Positions 1-5,081 of a stretch of 6,482 nucleotides of DNA are shown here, in pieces. Source of the DNA: a bacterium (GTDB lineage Bacteria; Patescibacteria; Microgenomatia; Levybacterales; GWA1-39-11). The notes under the pieces are model-generated. The model was not told where the DNA came from, made no database searches, and was given only the letters and a program-made list of their open reading frames with translations. Numbering within the stretch: the first letter of the stretch is position 1; every line of letters begins with the position of its first letter. The stretch covers positions 1-6,482 of the forward strand of contig JAKAHW010000056.1 of the NCBI GenBank assembly GCA_021825285.1, written 5' to 3'. Made by a program: the position numbers and the translations under genes.

Positions 1-1953
1 TTTTTCAACCAGCCTTTTTGCTTGAGAAAAATCCAATGGTAAAAGATGTAAATTACGATCATTAATAAGTTCTGCCAATGATCCGCCTGCTCCAAAAAGA
101 AGCGCTAGTCCGAAAGTTGGGTCGTGTTTTACGCCAACTATTACCTCGATACCATTCAAAATATGTTTTTGAACTTGAATTTTTATATGTTTTTGGATTT
201 CGGAATCTAAAAGGCTTGTCTCATGCTCAAGCTTGTCCCAAGCAAGTTCCAAAGTTTTTTCATTAGAAATATCGGTTACGACCCCGCCAACATCGGTTTT
301 ATGTAAAAGTCCTGGGGAAGAAAGCTTAAGGACAATTGGCCACCCATACTTTTGGGCAAAACTTATTGCTTCTTCTTCTGTCGTAACGTCTTGTGTTTTC
401 GGTGTATTAATCCCGATAGCCGAAATAATCTCATTTGCCTGGATATTATCAAGGGTTGTTTGGTTTTCCTTAACAGCTTTATCAATAATTTCTCTGATTT
501 TTTGTTGATTAGGTCGATATTCAATTTGTTTGGACAAAGCGTCATCAACCGTATTTAAACTTTTCTTCCATTTCCACATGGCTCCAATAGCAGCAATTGC
601 TCTTTCGGGGAATCTAAAAGAGGGAATTTTGAATTCATTTAGTTTTTGTTCTCCTTCTGCAACTAAGTTTCCGCCAATGAAAGAGCAGAAAATCGGTTTT
701 TGGTATTTCTTGGATAAATTTCCTAAAGCTTCGGCAGTCTTTTCTATCTGTGTCATTACTTGAGGAGTAAGAATGACTACTAAAGCGTCGACTTGATTGG
801 TTTGTAGAATTATTTCGCTAGCCTTGGCAAATCTATCTGCTAAAGCGTCGCCCATTACATCCACCGGATCTAAAACAATTGCAGATCTGGGCAAAACTTT
901 TGCCAGATGGTCTTTTGTCGGGGAGTCAAATTCCGCCAGCTCAAGTCCTTCGCTTACCACGGCGTCTGCGCTAATTACGCCAGGACCTCCCGCATTTGAA
1001 ATTATTGCTACTTTTGGCCCTTGGGGTGCGTTTTCCCAAGCAAAGGCTCTGGACAAATCAAAAAAATCTTCAAGTGTCTTACAGCGAATTACTCCTGCCT
1101 GAGAAAGCGCAGTTTCTAGTACCGAATCTTCTCCGGCAATTGCGCCCGTATGTGATTGCATGGCTTTTGCAGCCTCCTTAGTTTTGCCTGGTTTTAGAAT
1201 AAAAATAGGATCCTTCTTTGATATTTGGCTTGTAATGTGCAAAAAATCAGAACCATTTGAAATTGATTCTAAATACATTCCGATCGGGCGAACTGCGGAT
1301 AAACCTTCTCGCTCAGAAACAGATAAATTATCAGATAGAACGTTTTGAAAATACTCCAAAACGTCATTTTCACTCAAGGCTGTTTTATTACCTAAAGTAA
1401 TGAATTCGCTAAAACCTAGTCCCGTAGACTTGCACCAATCAAAAAGGCTTGCAGCAATTGCGCCGGATTGGGAAATAAAGCGAAGGTTTCCGGATCTGCT
1501 TTCTTGTTCGCCAAAAGTTGCATTAATAGGTAGGAGATTATTTATAAAACCAAGACAATTCGGACCAAGCAGATTAATTTTATATTTTTGAACAATTTCT
1601 AAAAGCTCTTTTTCTAATTTTTCACCGTCCGGCCCAATTTCTTTAAAACCCGCAGAAAAAATAACTGCATTCCTTATGCCTTTTTCTCCGGCTTGGTCTA
1701 GCGCTTGGGTAACCAGCTCTGCGGGGATAGCGATTATTATAAGATCAACTATTTCAGGTAAGCTTTTAATATCCGGGAAACATTTTAAATCATTAACCAT
1801 TTCGGCATTGGGATTAATGGGATAAACCCGACCGTTAAACTTAGAATCAACAATGTTTTTTAAGGCAACTGCTCCAACTTTTTCAGGAGACCTGGAAGCA
1901 CCGACTATAGCTATTGATTTTGGAGAAAAAAGTGCGGACAAGTCTTTGAGCAT
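1..1953 (-). CDS. ADP-forming acetyl/acyl-CoA synthetase, fused alpha-beta (3' end beyond window)
   Basis: The frame reads 651 codons without a stop from the ATG at 1951-1953 to the window edge. The family (about 700 residues) converts acyl-CoA + ADP + Pi to acid + ATP + CoA, a cytoplasmic substrate-level phosphorylation step in fermenters. An N-terminal CoA-binding Rossmann domain carries SPKSIAIVGAS near residue 9. Succinyl-CoA-ligase-like domains follow, with LLGPNCLGFIN, SQSGAIAAS and the phosphohistidine motif SHTGAIAGED (His268). The C-terminal ATP-grasp domain, from about residue 485, carries SSPGLLHKTDVGGV (His551, probably the second relay histidine) and GVKHDPTFGLALLFGAGG. Roughly 40-60 residues should lie outside the window. 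Residues about 205-222 look like an insertion relative to the family as I remember it. No ribosome binding site precedes the ATG, but a promoter ends 6 nt upstream, which supports this start. Acyl specificity cannot be read from the sequence. Confidence 0.93.
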   Translation of the reverse strand, partial: MLKDLSALFSPKSIAIVGASRSPEKVGAVALKNIVDSKFNGRVYPINPNAEMVNDLKCFPDIKSLPEIVDLIIIAIPAELVTQALDQAGEKGIRNAVIFSAGFKEIGPDGEKLEKELLEIVQKYKINLLGPNCLGFINNLLPINATFGEQESRSGNLRFISQSGAIAASLFDWCKSTGLGFSEFITLGNKTALSENDVLEYFQNVLSDNLSVSEREGLSAVRPIGMYLESISNGSDFLHITSQISKKDPIFILKPGKTKEAAKAMQSHTGAIAGEDSVLETALSQAGVIRCKTLEDFFDLSRAFAWENAPQGPKVAIISNAGGPGVISADAVVSEGLELAEFDSPTKDHLAKVLPRSAIVLDPVDVMGDALADRFAKASEIILQTNQVDALVVILTPQVMTQIEKTAEALGNLSKKYQKPIFCSFIGGNLVAEGEQKLNEFKIPSFRFPERAIAAIGAMWKWKKSLNTVDDALSKQIEYRPNQQKIREIIDKAVKENQTTLDNIQANEIISAIGINTPKTQDVTTEEEAISFAQKYGWPIVLKLSSPGLLHKTDVGGVVTDISNEKTLELAWDKLEHETSLLDSEIQKHIKIQVQKHILNGIEVIVGVKHDPTFGLALLFGAGGSLAELINDRNLHLLPLDFSQAKRLVEK

Positions 1954-1959
1954 GAGACT

Positions 1960-1988
1960 ATACTAATGAATTTTTAAGCTTCTGTCAA
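1960..1988 (-). promoter_or_regulatory. Promoter of the acyl-CoA synthetase gene
   Basis: On the minus strand a perfect TTGACA (1983-1988) is followed by a 17-nt spacer and TAGTAT (1960-1965, 4 of 6 consensus bases). Only six bases (AGTCTC) separate the -10 from the ATG, so the predicted transcript begins at or next to the start codon. This implies a leaderless mRNA. Confidence 0.6.
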
Positions 1989-2009
1989 AAGCTGGGAGGA
2001 TTGACAGAA
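1980..2009. repeat. Perfect 9-bp inverted repeat holding both divergent -35 boxes
   Basis: TTCTGTCAA (1980-1988) and TTGACAGAA (2001-2009) are exact reverse complements around a 12-nt centre. Each arm contains a TTGACA reading outwards, one for the minus-strand synthetase and one for the plus-strand small gene. The palindrome may simply reflect two back-to-back consensus -35 boxes, or it may be a shared operator. Confidence 0.75.
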
Positions 2010-2028
2010 ATATTTTTTTTGTGATAAC
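2001..2028 (+). promoter_or_regulatory. Promoter of the 64-residue membrane protein gene
   Basis: TTGACA (2001-2006) is followed by a 16-nt spacer and GATAAC (2023-2028), with a TG dinucleotide at 2020-2021 giving an extended -10. The predicted transcription start lies about 4 nt before the ATG at 2040. The -10 itself is weak, so its exact position is uncertain. Confidence 0.45.
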
Positions 2029-2039
2029 CTAAAATAGGT

Positions 2040-2234
2040 ATGGTAAAAAAGAAAAAATCCCCATCTATATTTTCCAAAAACATCCATTTCGGGTTGGTAA
2101 TTATTACGCTTTTAATAGTTGGTTTGATATTTGTGATTTTCATTAGTCTTGCAGTAAAAACAACAAGCCTAGAAGATAAAAGCGACTTAAAGGTATTAAC
2201 TTATCCCTCAGGGGTCGTTCAACAACCCAAATAA
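2040..2234 (+). CDS. Small single-pass membrane protein, unknown function
   Basis: This 64-residue protein has a basic N-terminus (MVKKKKSPS), one strong hydrophobic segment at about residues 18-38 and a polar C-terminal tail. That suggests an inner-membrane anchor with the tail outside. I do not recognise a family. It has its own promoter and no ribosome binding site. The stop codon lies 26 bp before the inverted repeat of the downstream insertion sequence, so the original gene may have been longer and cut, or the small protein may be complete. Transcripts from here would read straight into the insertion sequence. Confidence 0.5.
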   Translation: MVKKKKSPSIFSKNIHFGLVIITLLIVGLIFVIFISLAVKTTSLEDKSDLKVLTYPSGVVQQPK

Positions 2235-2260
2235 CAGTTTTTGCTTTACCTTCAATAGAA

Positions 2261-2290
2261 TGCAGAAGATGAGATACATCGGTAACACTT
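2261..2290 (+). repeat. Left terminal inverted repeat of the insertion sequence
   Basis: This 30-nt end pairs with 3342-3370 in inverted orientation. Twenty-four positions are identical with one single-base gap, including the cores AGATGAG and ACATCGGTAA. It also supplies the 5' side of the leader hairpin described for 2273-2336. Confidence 0.8.
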
Positions 2291-2336
2291 TTGAAGTAGA
2301 ATAACTCTTCAAAGGAGGTGAACAAATCGATGTATC
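2273..2336 (+). promoter_or_regulatory. Leader hairpin able to sequester transposase ribosome binding site and start
   Basis: GATACATCGGT (2273-2283) can pair with 2326-2336 over 11 bp with one G-U, covering the ATG at 2330. Further in, CTTTTGAAG (2288-2296) can pair with CTTCAAAGG (2307-2315) over 9 bp with one G-U, covering part of the AAAGGAGGTG ribosome binding site. A TAGAAT at 2297-2302 is a candidate internal -10, though I see no matching -35. A transcript starting from it, near 2309, would lack the 5' strands and stay translatable. Transcripts reading in from outside would be folded shut. IS10 and IS50 use this kind of protection; its use here is inferred from the pairing. Confidence 0.55.
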
Positions 2337-3379
2337 GAAGAAAACACGATTACTATTTTCATGAGAAGACAACTCCGGTAATTAACCGGTGGCAGATGCT
2401 AAGATCTGTCGGAAAAGACACTTTGTCTCTTAAGGCTCAGTTAAAACTGGAGTGGATAATTTTCTATCAGACTATTGGGAAAGGAAATGCAGTTAAGACC
2501 GCCGATCACTTTGGTATTAACCCTAAGACGCTACATAAATGGAAGAAGAGATTCAATGAGAGAGATTTATCAACACTTGAAGAAAAATCAAAAGCTCCAT
2601 TTAAGACAAGGGCGAGAGATATTTCTTCACTACAAAGATTGCGTATCAGAGAGTTAAGAAAAAAGCATTTAAGGTGGGGAAAGCTTAAATTAAGAAAAAG
2701 GTACGTTGAAGTTTATGGTGAATATATCTCCTCCTGGAAATTCCAGGTGGTAATTGAAGAAGAACATCTTTATTTTGACAAAGCAAAGCATAACAAACAG
2801 CAAAAAAAAAGAGAACAGGCACAAAAACAACCCAAGAAACGTATTCACACTCTTCTCAAGGAAATGAAAACAAACTTTCTCTGGCATGTGGACACTGTTG
2901 TCTTTACCCTTCCTAGAGGAGGATATAGATACTTATTAACAGCAATTGATGATTATTCAAAATTATCCTATGCAAGGCTTTATACAACTCATTCATCAAA
3001 GCAAGCTGCGGATTTTTTAAGAAAACTCCACTATTTAACAGAGGGAGAGATTATTAATCTCCACCATGACAATGGTTCTGAATTCCGAAAGGACTTTGAG
3101 AAAGCTTGTCGGGATCTTTCTCTCCCTCAGTGGTATTCAAGAGTCAGAACACCAAAGGACAATGCCGTGCTTGAACGCTTTAACAGAACCATTCAGGAGG
3201 AATTTGTGGAAATGATTGATATCGGTTTAGAAGACATAAGAGAATTTAATCAAAGACTTACAGAATGGTTAATTGAATACAATTCAATCCGTCCTCATCA
3301 AGCCCTTGATTACCAAACTCCTTTAGGATATATTGATAGTCAAGTCTTACCGATGTCCTCATCTCGTACAAACAGTTGA
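2330..3379 (+). CDS. IS481-like DDE transposase
   Basis: The 349-residue protein cuts and joins the element's ends. The N-terminus carries a helix-turn-helix (about residues 50-75, KTADHFGINPKTLHKW). A second basic DNA-binding region follows, then a very basic linker (about 151-175). The rve/RNase H-like catalytic core has Asp188 in WHVDTVVF, Asp247 in HHDNGSEF and Glu282 in AVLERFNRT, with 34 residues between the last two. The tail motif YNSIRPHQALDYQTP is typical of integrase-core transposases. The ATG at 2330 is chosen because AAAGGAGGTG at 2311-2320 sits 9 nt upstream; the GTG at 2318 lies inside that site. All catalytic residues are present, so it may be active. It is the only gene here with a strong Shine-Dalgarno sequence. 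Confidence 0.92.
   Translation: MYRRKHDYYFHEKTTPVINRWQMLRSVGKDTLSLKAQLKLEWIIFYQTIGKGNAVKTADHFGINPKTLHKWKKRFNERDLSTLEEKSKAPFKTRARDISSLQRLRIRELRKKHLRWGKLKLRKRYVEVYGEYISSWKFQVVIEEEHLYFDKAKHNKQQKKREQAQKQPKKRIHTLLKEMKTNFLWHVDTVVFTLPRGGYRYLLTAIDDYSKLSYARLYTTHSSKQAADFLRKLHYLTEGEIINLHHDNGSEFRKDFEKACRDLSLPQWYSRVRTPKDNAVLERFNRTIQEEFVEMIDIGLEDIREFNQRLTEWLIEYNSIRPHQALDYQTPLGYIDSQVLPMSSSRTNS
3342..3370 (-). repeat. Right terminal inverted repeat of the insertion sequence
   Basis: Read on the minus strand from 3370, it begins TGTACGAGATGAGG and continues ACATCGGTAAGACTT, matching the left end. The repeat is coding: it encodes the last residues of the transposase except the final three. Confidence 0.8.
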
Positions 3380-3404
3380 CCGAAGCTAAATCAAATGTTA
3401 TACT
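3376..3404 (+). promoter_or_regulatory. Strong promoter of the initiator tRNA gene
   Basis: TTGACC (3376-3381), a 17-nt spacer and TATACT (3399-3404) are each 5 of 6 consensus, and TG at 3396-3397 adds an extended -10. The predicted start is near 3411, 4 nt before the mature tRNA 5' end. The -35 overlaps the transposase stop codon and lies 6 bp beyond the insertion-sequence tip. Confidence 0.75.
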
Positions 3405-3414
3405 GTAAAACACG

Positions 3415-3677
3415 CGCGGGGTAGTGTACAGTGCACATGAGGCTCAAAATGGGCCCTTTTATTAGCAATGATAAAAGAGAACTCGGCTATATCGGTGAAA
3501 TCCTAATCAGTACTTGATGGACAATACCGAGGGAACCCTGATTAGATCAGGGACTCCGTAGAGACTACACGCCGAGCTCCTATCGCAAGATAGGATGATG
3601 ATATAGTCCGACACTTCGGGTAACCGAAGAAACAGATGCATAATCTCATAGGCTAGGCGCAACTCCTAGCCCCGCAA
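3415..3677 (+). tRNA. Initiator tRNA-Met (CAU), interrupted by a group I intron
   Basis: Exons are 3415-3444 and 3639-3677; spliced length is 69 nt without an encoded CCA (CACA follows). The acceptor is CGCGGGG (3415-3421) with CCCCGCA (3670-3676). Six pairs plus a C1-A72 mismatch are the bacterial initiator hallmark, and both strands match E. coli initiator tRNA as I recall it. The spliced anticodon loop is CTCATAA, anticodon CAU at 3639-3641. Stems: D GTGT/GCAC (3424-3427, 3433-3436), anticodon TGAGG/TCTCA (3438-3442, 3644-3648), T CTAGG/CCTAG (3653-3657, 3665-3669). Oddities: the D loop is only ACAGT without GG, the T loop is CGCAACT instead of TTCRANN, the 11-24 pair is elongator-like (U-A), and the three G-C anticodon-stem pairs of initiators are not kept. 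It could be a divergent working initiator or a decaying copy. Confidence 0.85.
3445..3638 (+). ncRNA. Group I self-splicing intron in the tRNA anticodon loop
   Basis: The 194-nt intron lies between U33 and C34 and carries no open frame. Helices I can draw: P1 exon GGCU (3441-3444) with GGCC (3452-3455), giving the U-G pair at the 5' splice site; P10 exon CAU (3639-3641) with AUG (3449-3451); P2 3456-3462/3471-3477; P3 CTCGGC 3482-3487/GCCGAG 3571-3576; P4 3492-3496/3526-3530; P5 3501-3503/3519-3521 extended by 3506-3509/3515-3518; P6a 3536-3542/3546-3552; P7 GACTA 3563-3567/TAGTC 3604-3608; P8 3578-3584/3589-3595 with a GCAA loop; P9 3614-3619/3624-3629 with a GTAA loop. The last base is G (3638), the expected omega-G. 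P3, P7 and P8 interleave in the order diagnostic of group I introns. GATATAGTCC matches the conserved 3' P7 block. The subgroup is not determined. Confidence 0.93.
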
Positions 3678-3685
3678 CACAGGTT
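3670..3685 (+). repeat. Direct repeat copy 1: tRNA 3' end (attL-like)
   Basis: CCCCGCAACACAGGTT comprises the tRNA acceptor 3' strand, the discriminator base and 8 further bases. It recurs at 4616-4631 with one change. Integrating elements often duplicate a tRNA 3' end in this way. Confidence 0.6.
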
Positions 3686-3696
3686 TTTAGTCTCAA

Positions 3697-3725
3697 TTGA
3701 CATCCTTTATCTTTTTTGAAAAGAT
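3697..3725 (+). promoter_or_regulatory. Possible promoter of the PsbP-like protein gene
   Basis: A perfect TTGACA (3697-3702) is followed 17 nt later by AAAGAT (3720-3725), only half matching a -10. Six bases then precede the ATG, the same geometry as the acyl-CoA synthetase promoter. The weak -10 keeps this tentative. Confidence 0.35.
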
Positions 3726-3731
3726 TGCTAT

Positions 3732-4520
3732 ATGGAACCTAACATTCCAACACAACCGGCTCAGCCAGAGCTTTCTGTTGTTCAACAAATTGAAAATCCT
3801 CAAACAACATCAAGTATTCCGCCAAAAAAAATAAAGAAAATCTTTTTTATTATTGCGATCATACTCCTACTTATGCTATTGGCGATATTGGGATTTATTG
3901 GATATCATTCTTTTTTTAATAAAAGCGTTACTACTGTTGCTTCCCCTTCTAAACAAAAAACGACTCCTACAGTAATTCCTACTAAAACACCAACTTCCAC
4001 AATAACACCATCACCCACGGCTAGCTCATCGGCTATTAATACTAGCAATTGGAATACATATAATAATACTGAAGGGGTGTCAAAATATGGCCAGTCATAT
4101 GCATTTAGCATACAATACCCTAATAACTGGCACACATTAACTGATCTCCAAGGTGCTGGAGTAGATCTTTCAGACGACAGTAATTACTATACTGCTGATT
4201 TACAAAACGGAACGCAAAGGAATCACACGCACATAATGATAATAGTAGCTCCTGCTCTTGCCGCCTCTTTATGTAAAAGCGTACCATTCACTAATAGTGA
4301 TAATGTAACGCCCAATCCAACACAACATGCTATTACCATTAATGGCATTAGCGGATTAGAAGGTAAAACTTATGCAAATAAAGGGGATACCAACTATGAT
4401 TCTGAACATATCCTTCTTAATAATCCATTAGGAGGGTGTGTAAATATTACTTATACAATTGATAATGTTTCAGGTAGCGAACAATTATTTAATGCCGTAG
4501 CAAATACATTTAAATTCTAG
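3732..4520 (+). CDS. Membrane-anchored extracellular protein with PsbP-like C-terminal domain
   Basis: The 262-residue protein starts with a Pro/Gln-rich cytoplasmic tail (1-31) and a basic stretch (PKKIKKI). One transmembrane helix follows at about 37-57, then a Thr/Ser/Pro linker (about 66-105), as in cell-surface stalks. The globular domain (about 118-262) begins YAFSIQYPNNWH and ends FNAVANTFKF. These are features I associate with PsbP-like domains of CPR surface proteins; exact function is unknown. Cys181 and Cys236 could form a disulfide outside the cell. There is no ribosome binding site before the ATG. The gene lies between two copies of the tRNA 3' end, so it may be cargo of an integrated cassette. 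Confidence 0.75.
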   Translation: MEPNIPTQPAQPELSVVQQIENPQTTSSIPPKKIKKIFFIIAIILLLMLLAILGFIGYHSFFNKSVTTVASPSKQKTTPTVIPTKTPTSTITPSPTASSSAINTSNWNTYNNTEGVSKYGQSYAFSIQYPNNWHTLTDLQGAGVDLSDDSNYYTADLQNGTQRNHTHIMIIVAPALAASLCKSVPFTNSDNVTPNPTQHAITINGISGLEGKTYANKGDTNYDSEHILLNNPLGGCVNITYTIDNVSGSEQLFNAVANTFKF

Positions 4521-4615
4521 GTATTGTATCCTATTCAGAAACTGTTTTCCTAGCCTAAATCCGGTATAAATATTGACGTTGTTCTGGTTAAAAAAAGTTT
4601 CTTATTTCTTCCAAA

Positions 4616-4631
4616 CCCCGCAACATAGGTT
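4616..4631 (+). repeat. Direct repeat copy 2: tRNA 3' end (attR-like)
   Basis: CCCCGCAACATAGGTT matches 3670-3685 at 15 of 16 positions, 946 bp downstream. Nothing upstream of this copy resembles a T arm, so only the tRNA tail is present. It lies between the convergent ends of the PsbP-like and DivIC-like genes. Confidence 0.6.
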
Positions 4632-4655
4632 AAGAAGATTTTTCCCAACAATTCT

Positions 4656-5000
4656 CTAATCTTTGAAAAATAAATCCCACCACTTTTGCCAGTTTGGCCT
4701 TAAGTCTACCGTTTTTTTCTCCTCTTTTGACTTCAAAAGGCCTTGCGGAATAATCACTTGTTGATCTCCGGGTTTTCCCATAAAAAGCTTGTTTCTGGCC
4801 TCTTCTTCGATAAACTGATTGCTTTGCGCATAAGAAATTTGCGATTTCAGCTTTGCATTTTCGGCTTTTTCCTTTTCCAGTTGTTTTTGAGCAGAAATCA
4901 AAAGATCTTGTTTGTGCCAAAGGTCATAAATTGATCTTGCTGCATTGTTTATGGCAAAAAGTAAAGCTAAAACCAGTATGACAAAGACAGCTTTTTTCAT
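4656..5000 (-). CDS. DivIC/FtsB-like septum formation initiator protein
   Basis: The 114-residue protein has a short basic N-terminus (MKK) and one transmembrane helix (about 4-20). A Lys/Glu-rich coiled coil follows (about 28-58), then the family's C-terminal motif: NQFIEEEARNKLFMGKPGDQ (61-80) with VIIP at 82-85. The family joins FtsL and FtsQ/DivIB at the division septum as a bitopic membrane protein; that role is taken from the family. The Trp-rich tail after residue 98 (PNWQKWWDLFF) extends past the motif. An upstream ATG at 5025 would add nine residues, but the -10 at 5008-5013 lies inside that extension, so the ATG at 4998-5000 is preferred. The gene is divergent from the Xer-like gene. 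Confidence 0.82.
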   Translation of the reverse strand: MKKAVFVILVLALLFAINNAARSIYDLWHKQDLLISAQKQLEKEKAENAKLKSQISYAQSNQFIEEEARNKLFMGKPGDQQVIIPQGLLKSKEEKKTVDLRPNWQKWWDLFFKD

Positions 5001-5007
5001 TACTTTT

Positions 5008-5016
5008 ATCTTAGCA
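5008..5016 (-). promoter_or_regulatory. Extended -10 of the DivIC-like gene
   Basis: The minus strand reads TGCTAAGAT, an extended -10 (TG-N-TAAGAT). Seven bases separate it from the ATG at 5000. No clear -35 stands 17 bp upstream. The same TGNTAAGAT appears before the DoxX-like gene. Confidence 0.5.
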
Positions 5017-5042
5017 CACACCTGCATTTAGCTTATTTCCCC

Positions 5043-5071
5043 TTGACTAAGTAGGCTCCGAGTGATATTAT
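5043..5071 (+). promoter_or_regulatory. Promoter of the Xer-like recombinase gene
   Basis: TTGACT (5043-5048), a 17-nt spacer and TATTAT (5066-5071) form a good sigma70-type promoter. The predicted start is near 5078, about 4 nt before the ATG, leaving no room for a ribosome binding site. Confidence 0.6.
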
Positions 5072-5081
5072 AGGACATTAT

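Larger units (their letters stand above)
2261..3370 (+). mobile_element. IS481-like insertion sequence, apparently intact
   Basis: The element is about 1.1 kb, with one transposase gene between imperfect terminal inverted repeats, both starting TG. Ends are set from the repeat alignment and could be off by several bases. The transposase frame is intact and runs 9 bp past the right tip. The family call rests on element size, a single unbroken DDE frame and an N-terminal helix-turn-helix; IS3 elements normally use two frames with a frameshift. No convincing target duplication flanks these tips. A 7-bp AACAGTT occurs at 2233-2239 and 3371-3377, but the left copy is 21 bp outside the repeat. Confidence 0.8.

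Noticed and set aside
78..1591. Several plus-strand open frames of 60-100 residues
   Set aside because: All lie opposite the continuous acyl-CoA synthetase frame, which carries clear family motifs from end to end.
2318..2329. GTG at 2318 as the transposase start
   Set aside because: It sits inside the AAAGGAGGTG ribosome binding site, which is well spaced for the ATG at 2330.
3377..3379. UGA recoded as glycine, as in some CPR lineages
   Set aside because: TGA ends the transposase where expected, and no long frame here contains internal in-frame TGA.
3445..3638. A homing endonuclease gene inside the intron
   Set aside because: The intron is only 194 nt, its bases are used by core helices, and no open frame of useful length exists.
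3678..3720. Intrinsic terminator after the split tRNA
   Set aside because: There are short T runs (GTTTTTAG, CTTTTTTG) but no stable GC-rich hairpin directly before them.
4630..4920. A 96-residue minus-strand open frame overlapping the DivIC-like gene
   Set aside because: It lacks any recognisable pattern and lies in another frame of a convincing coiled-coil division protein.
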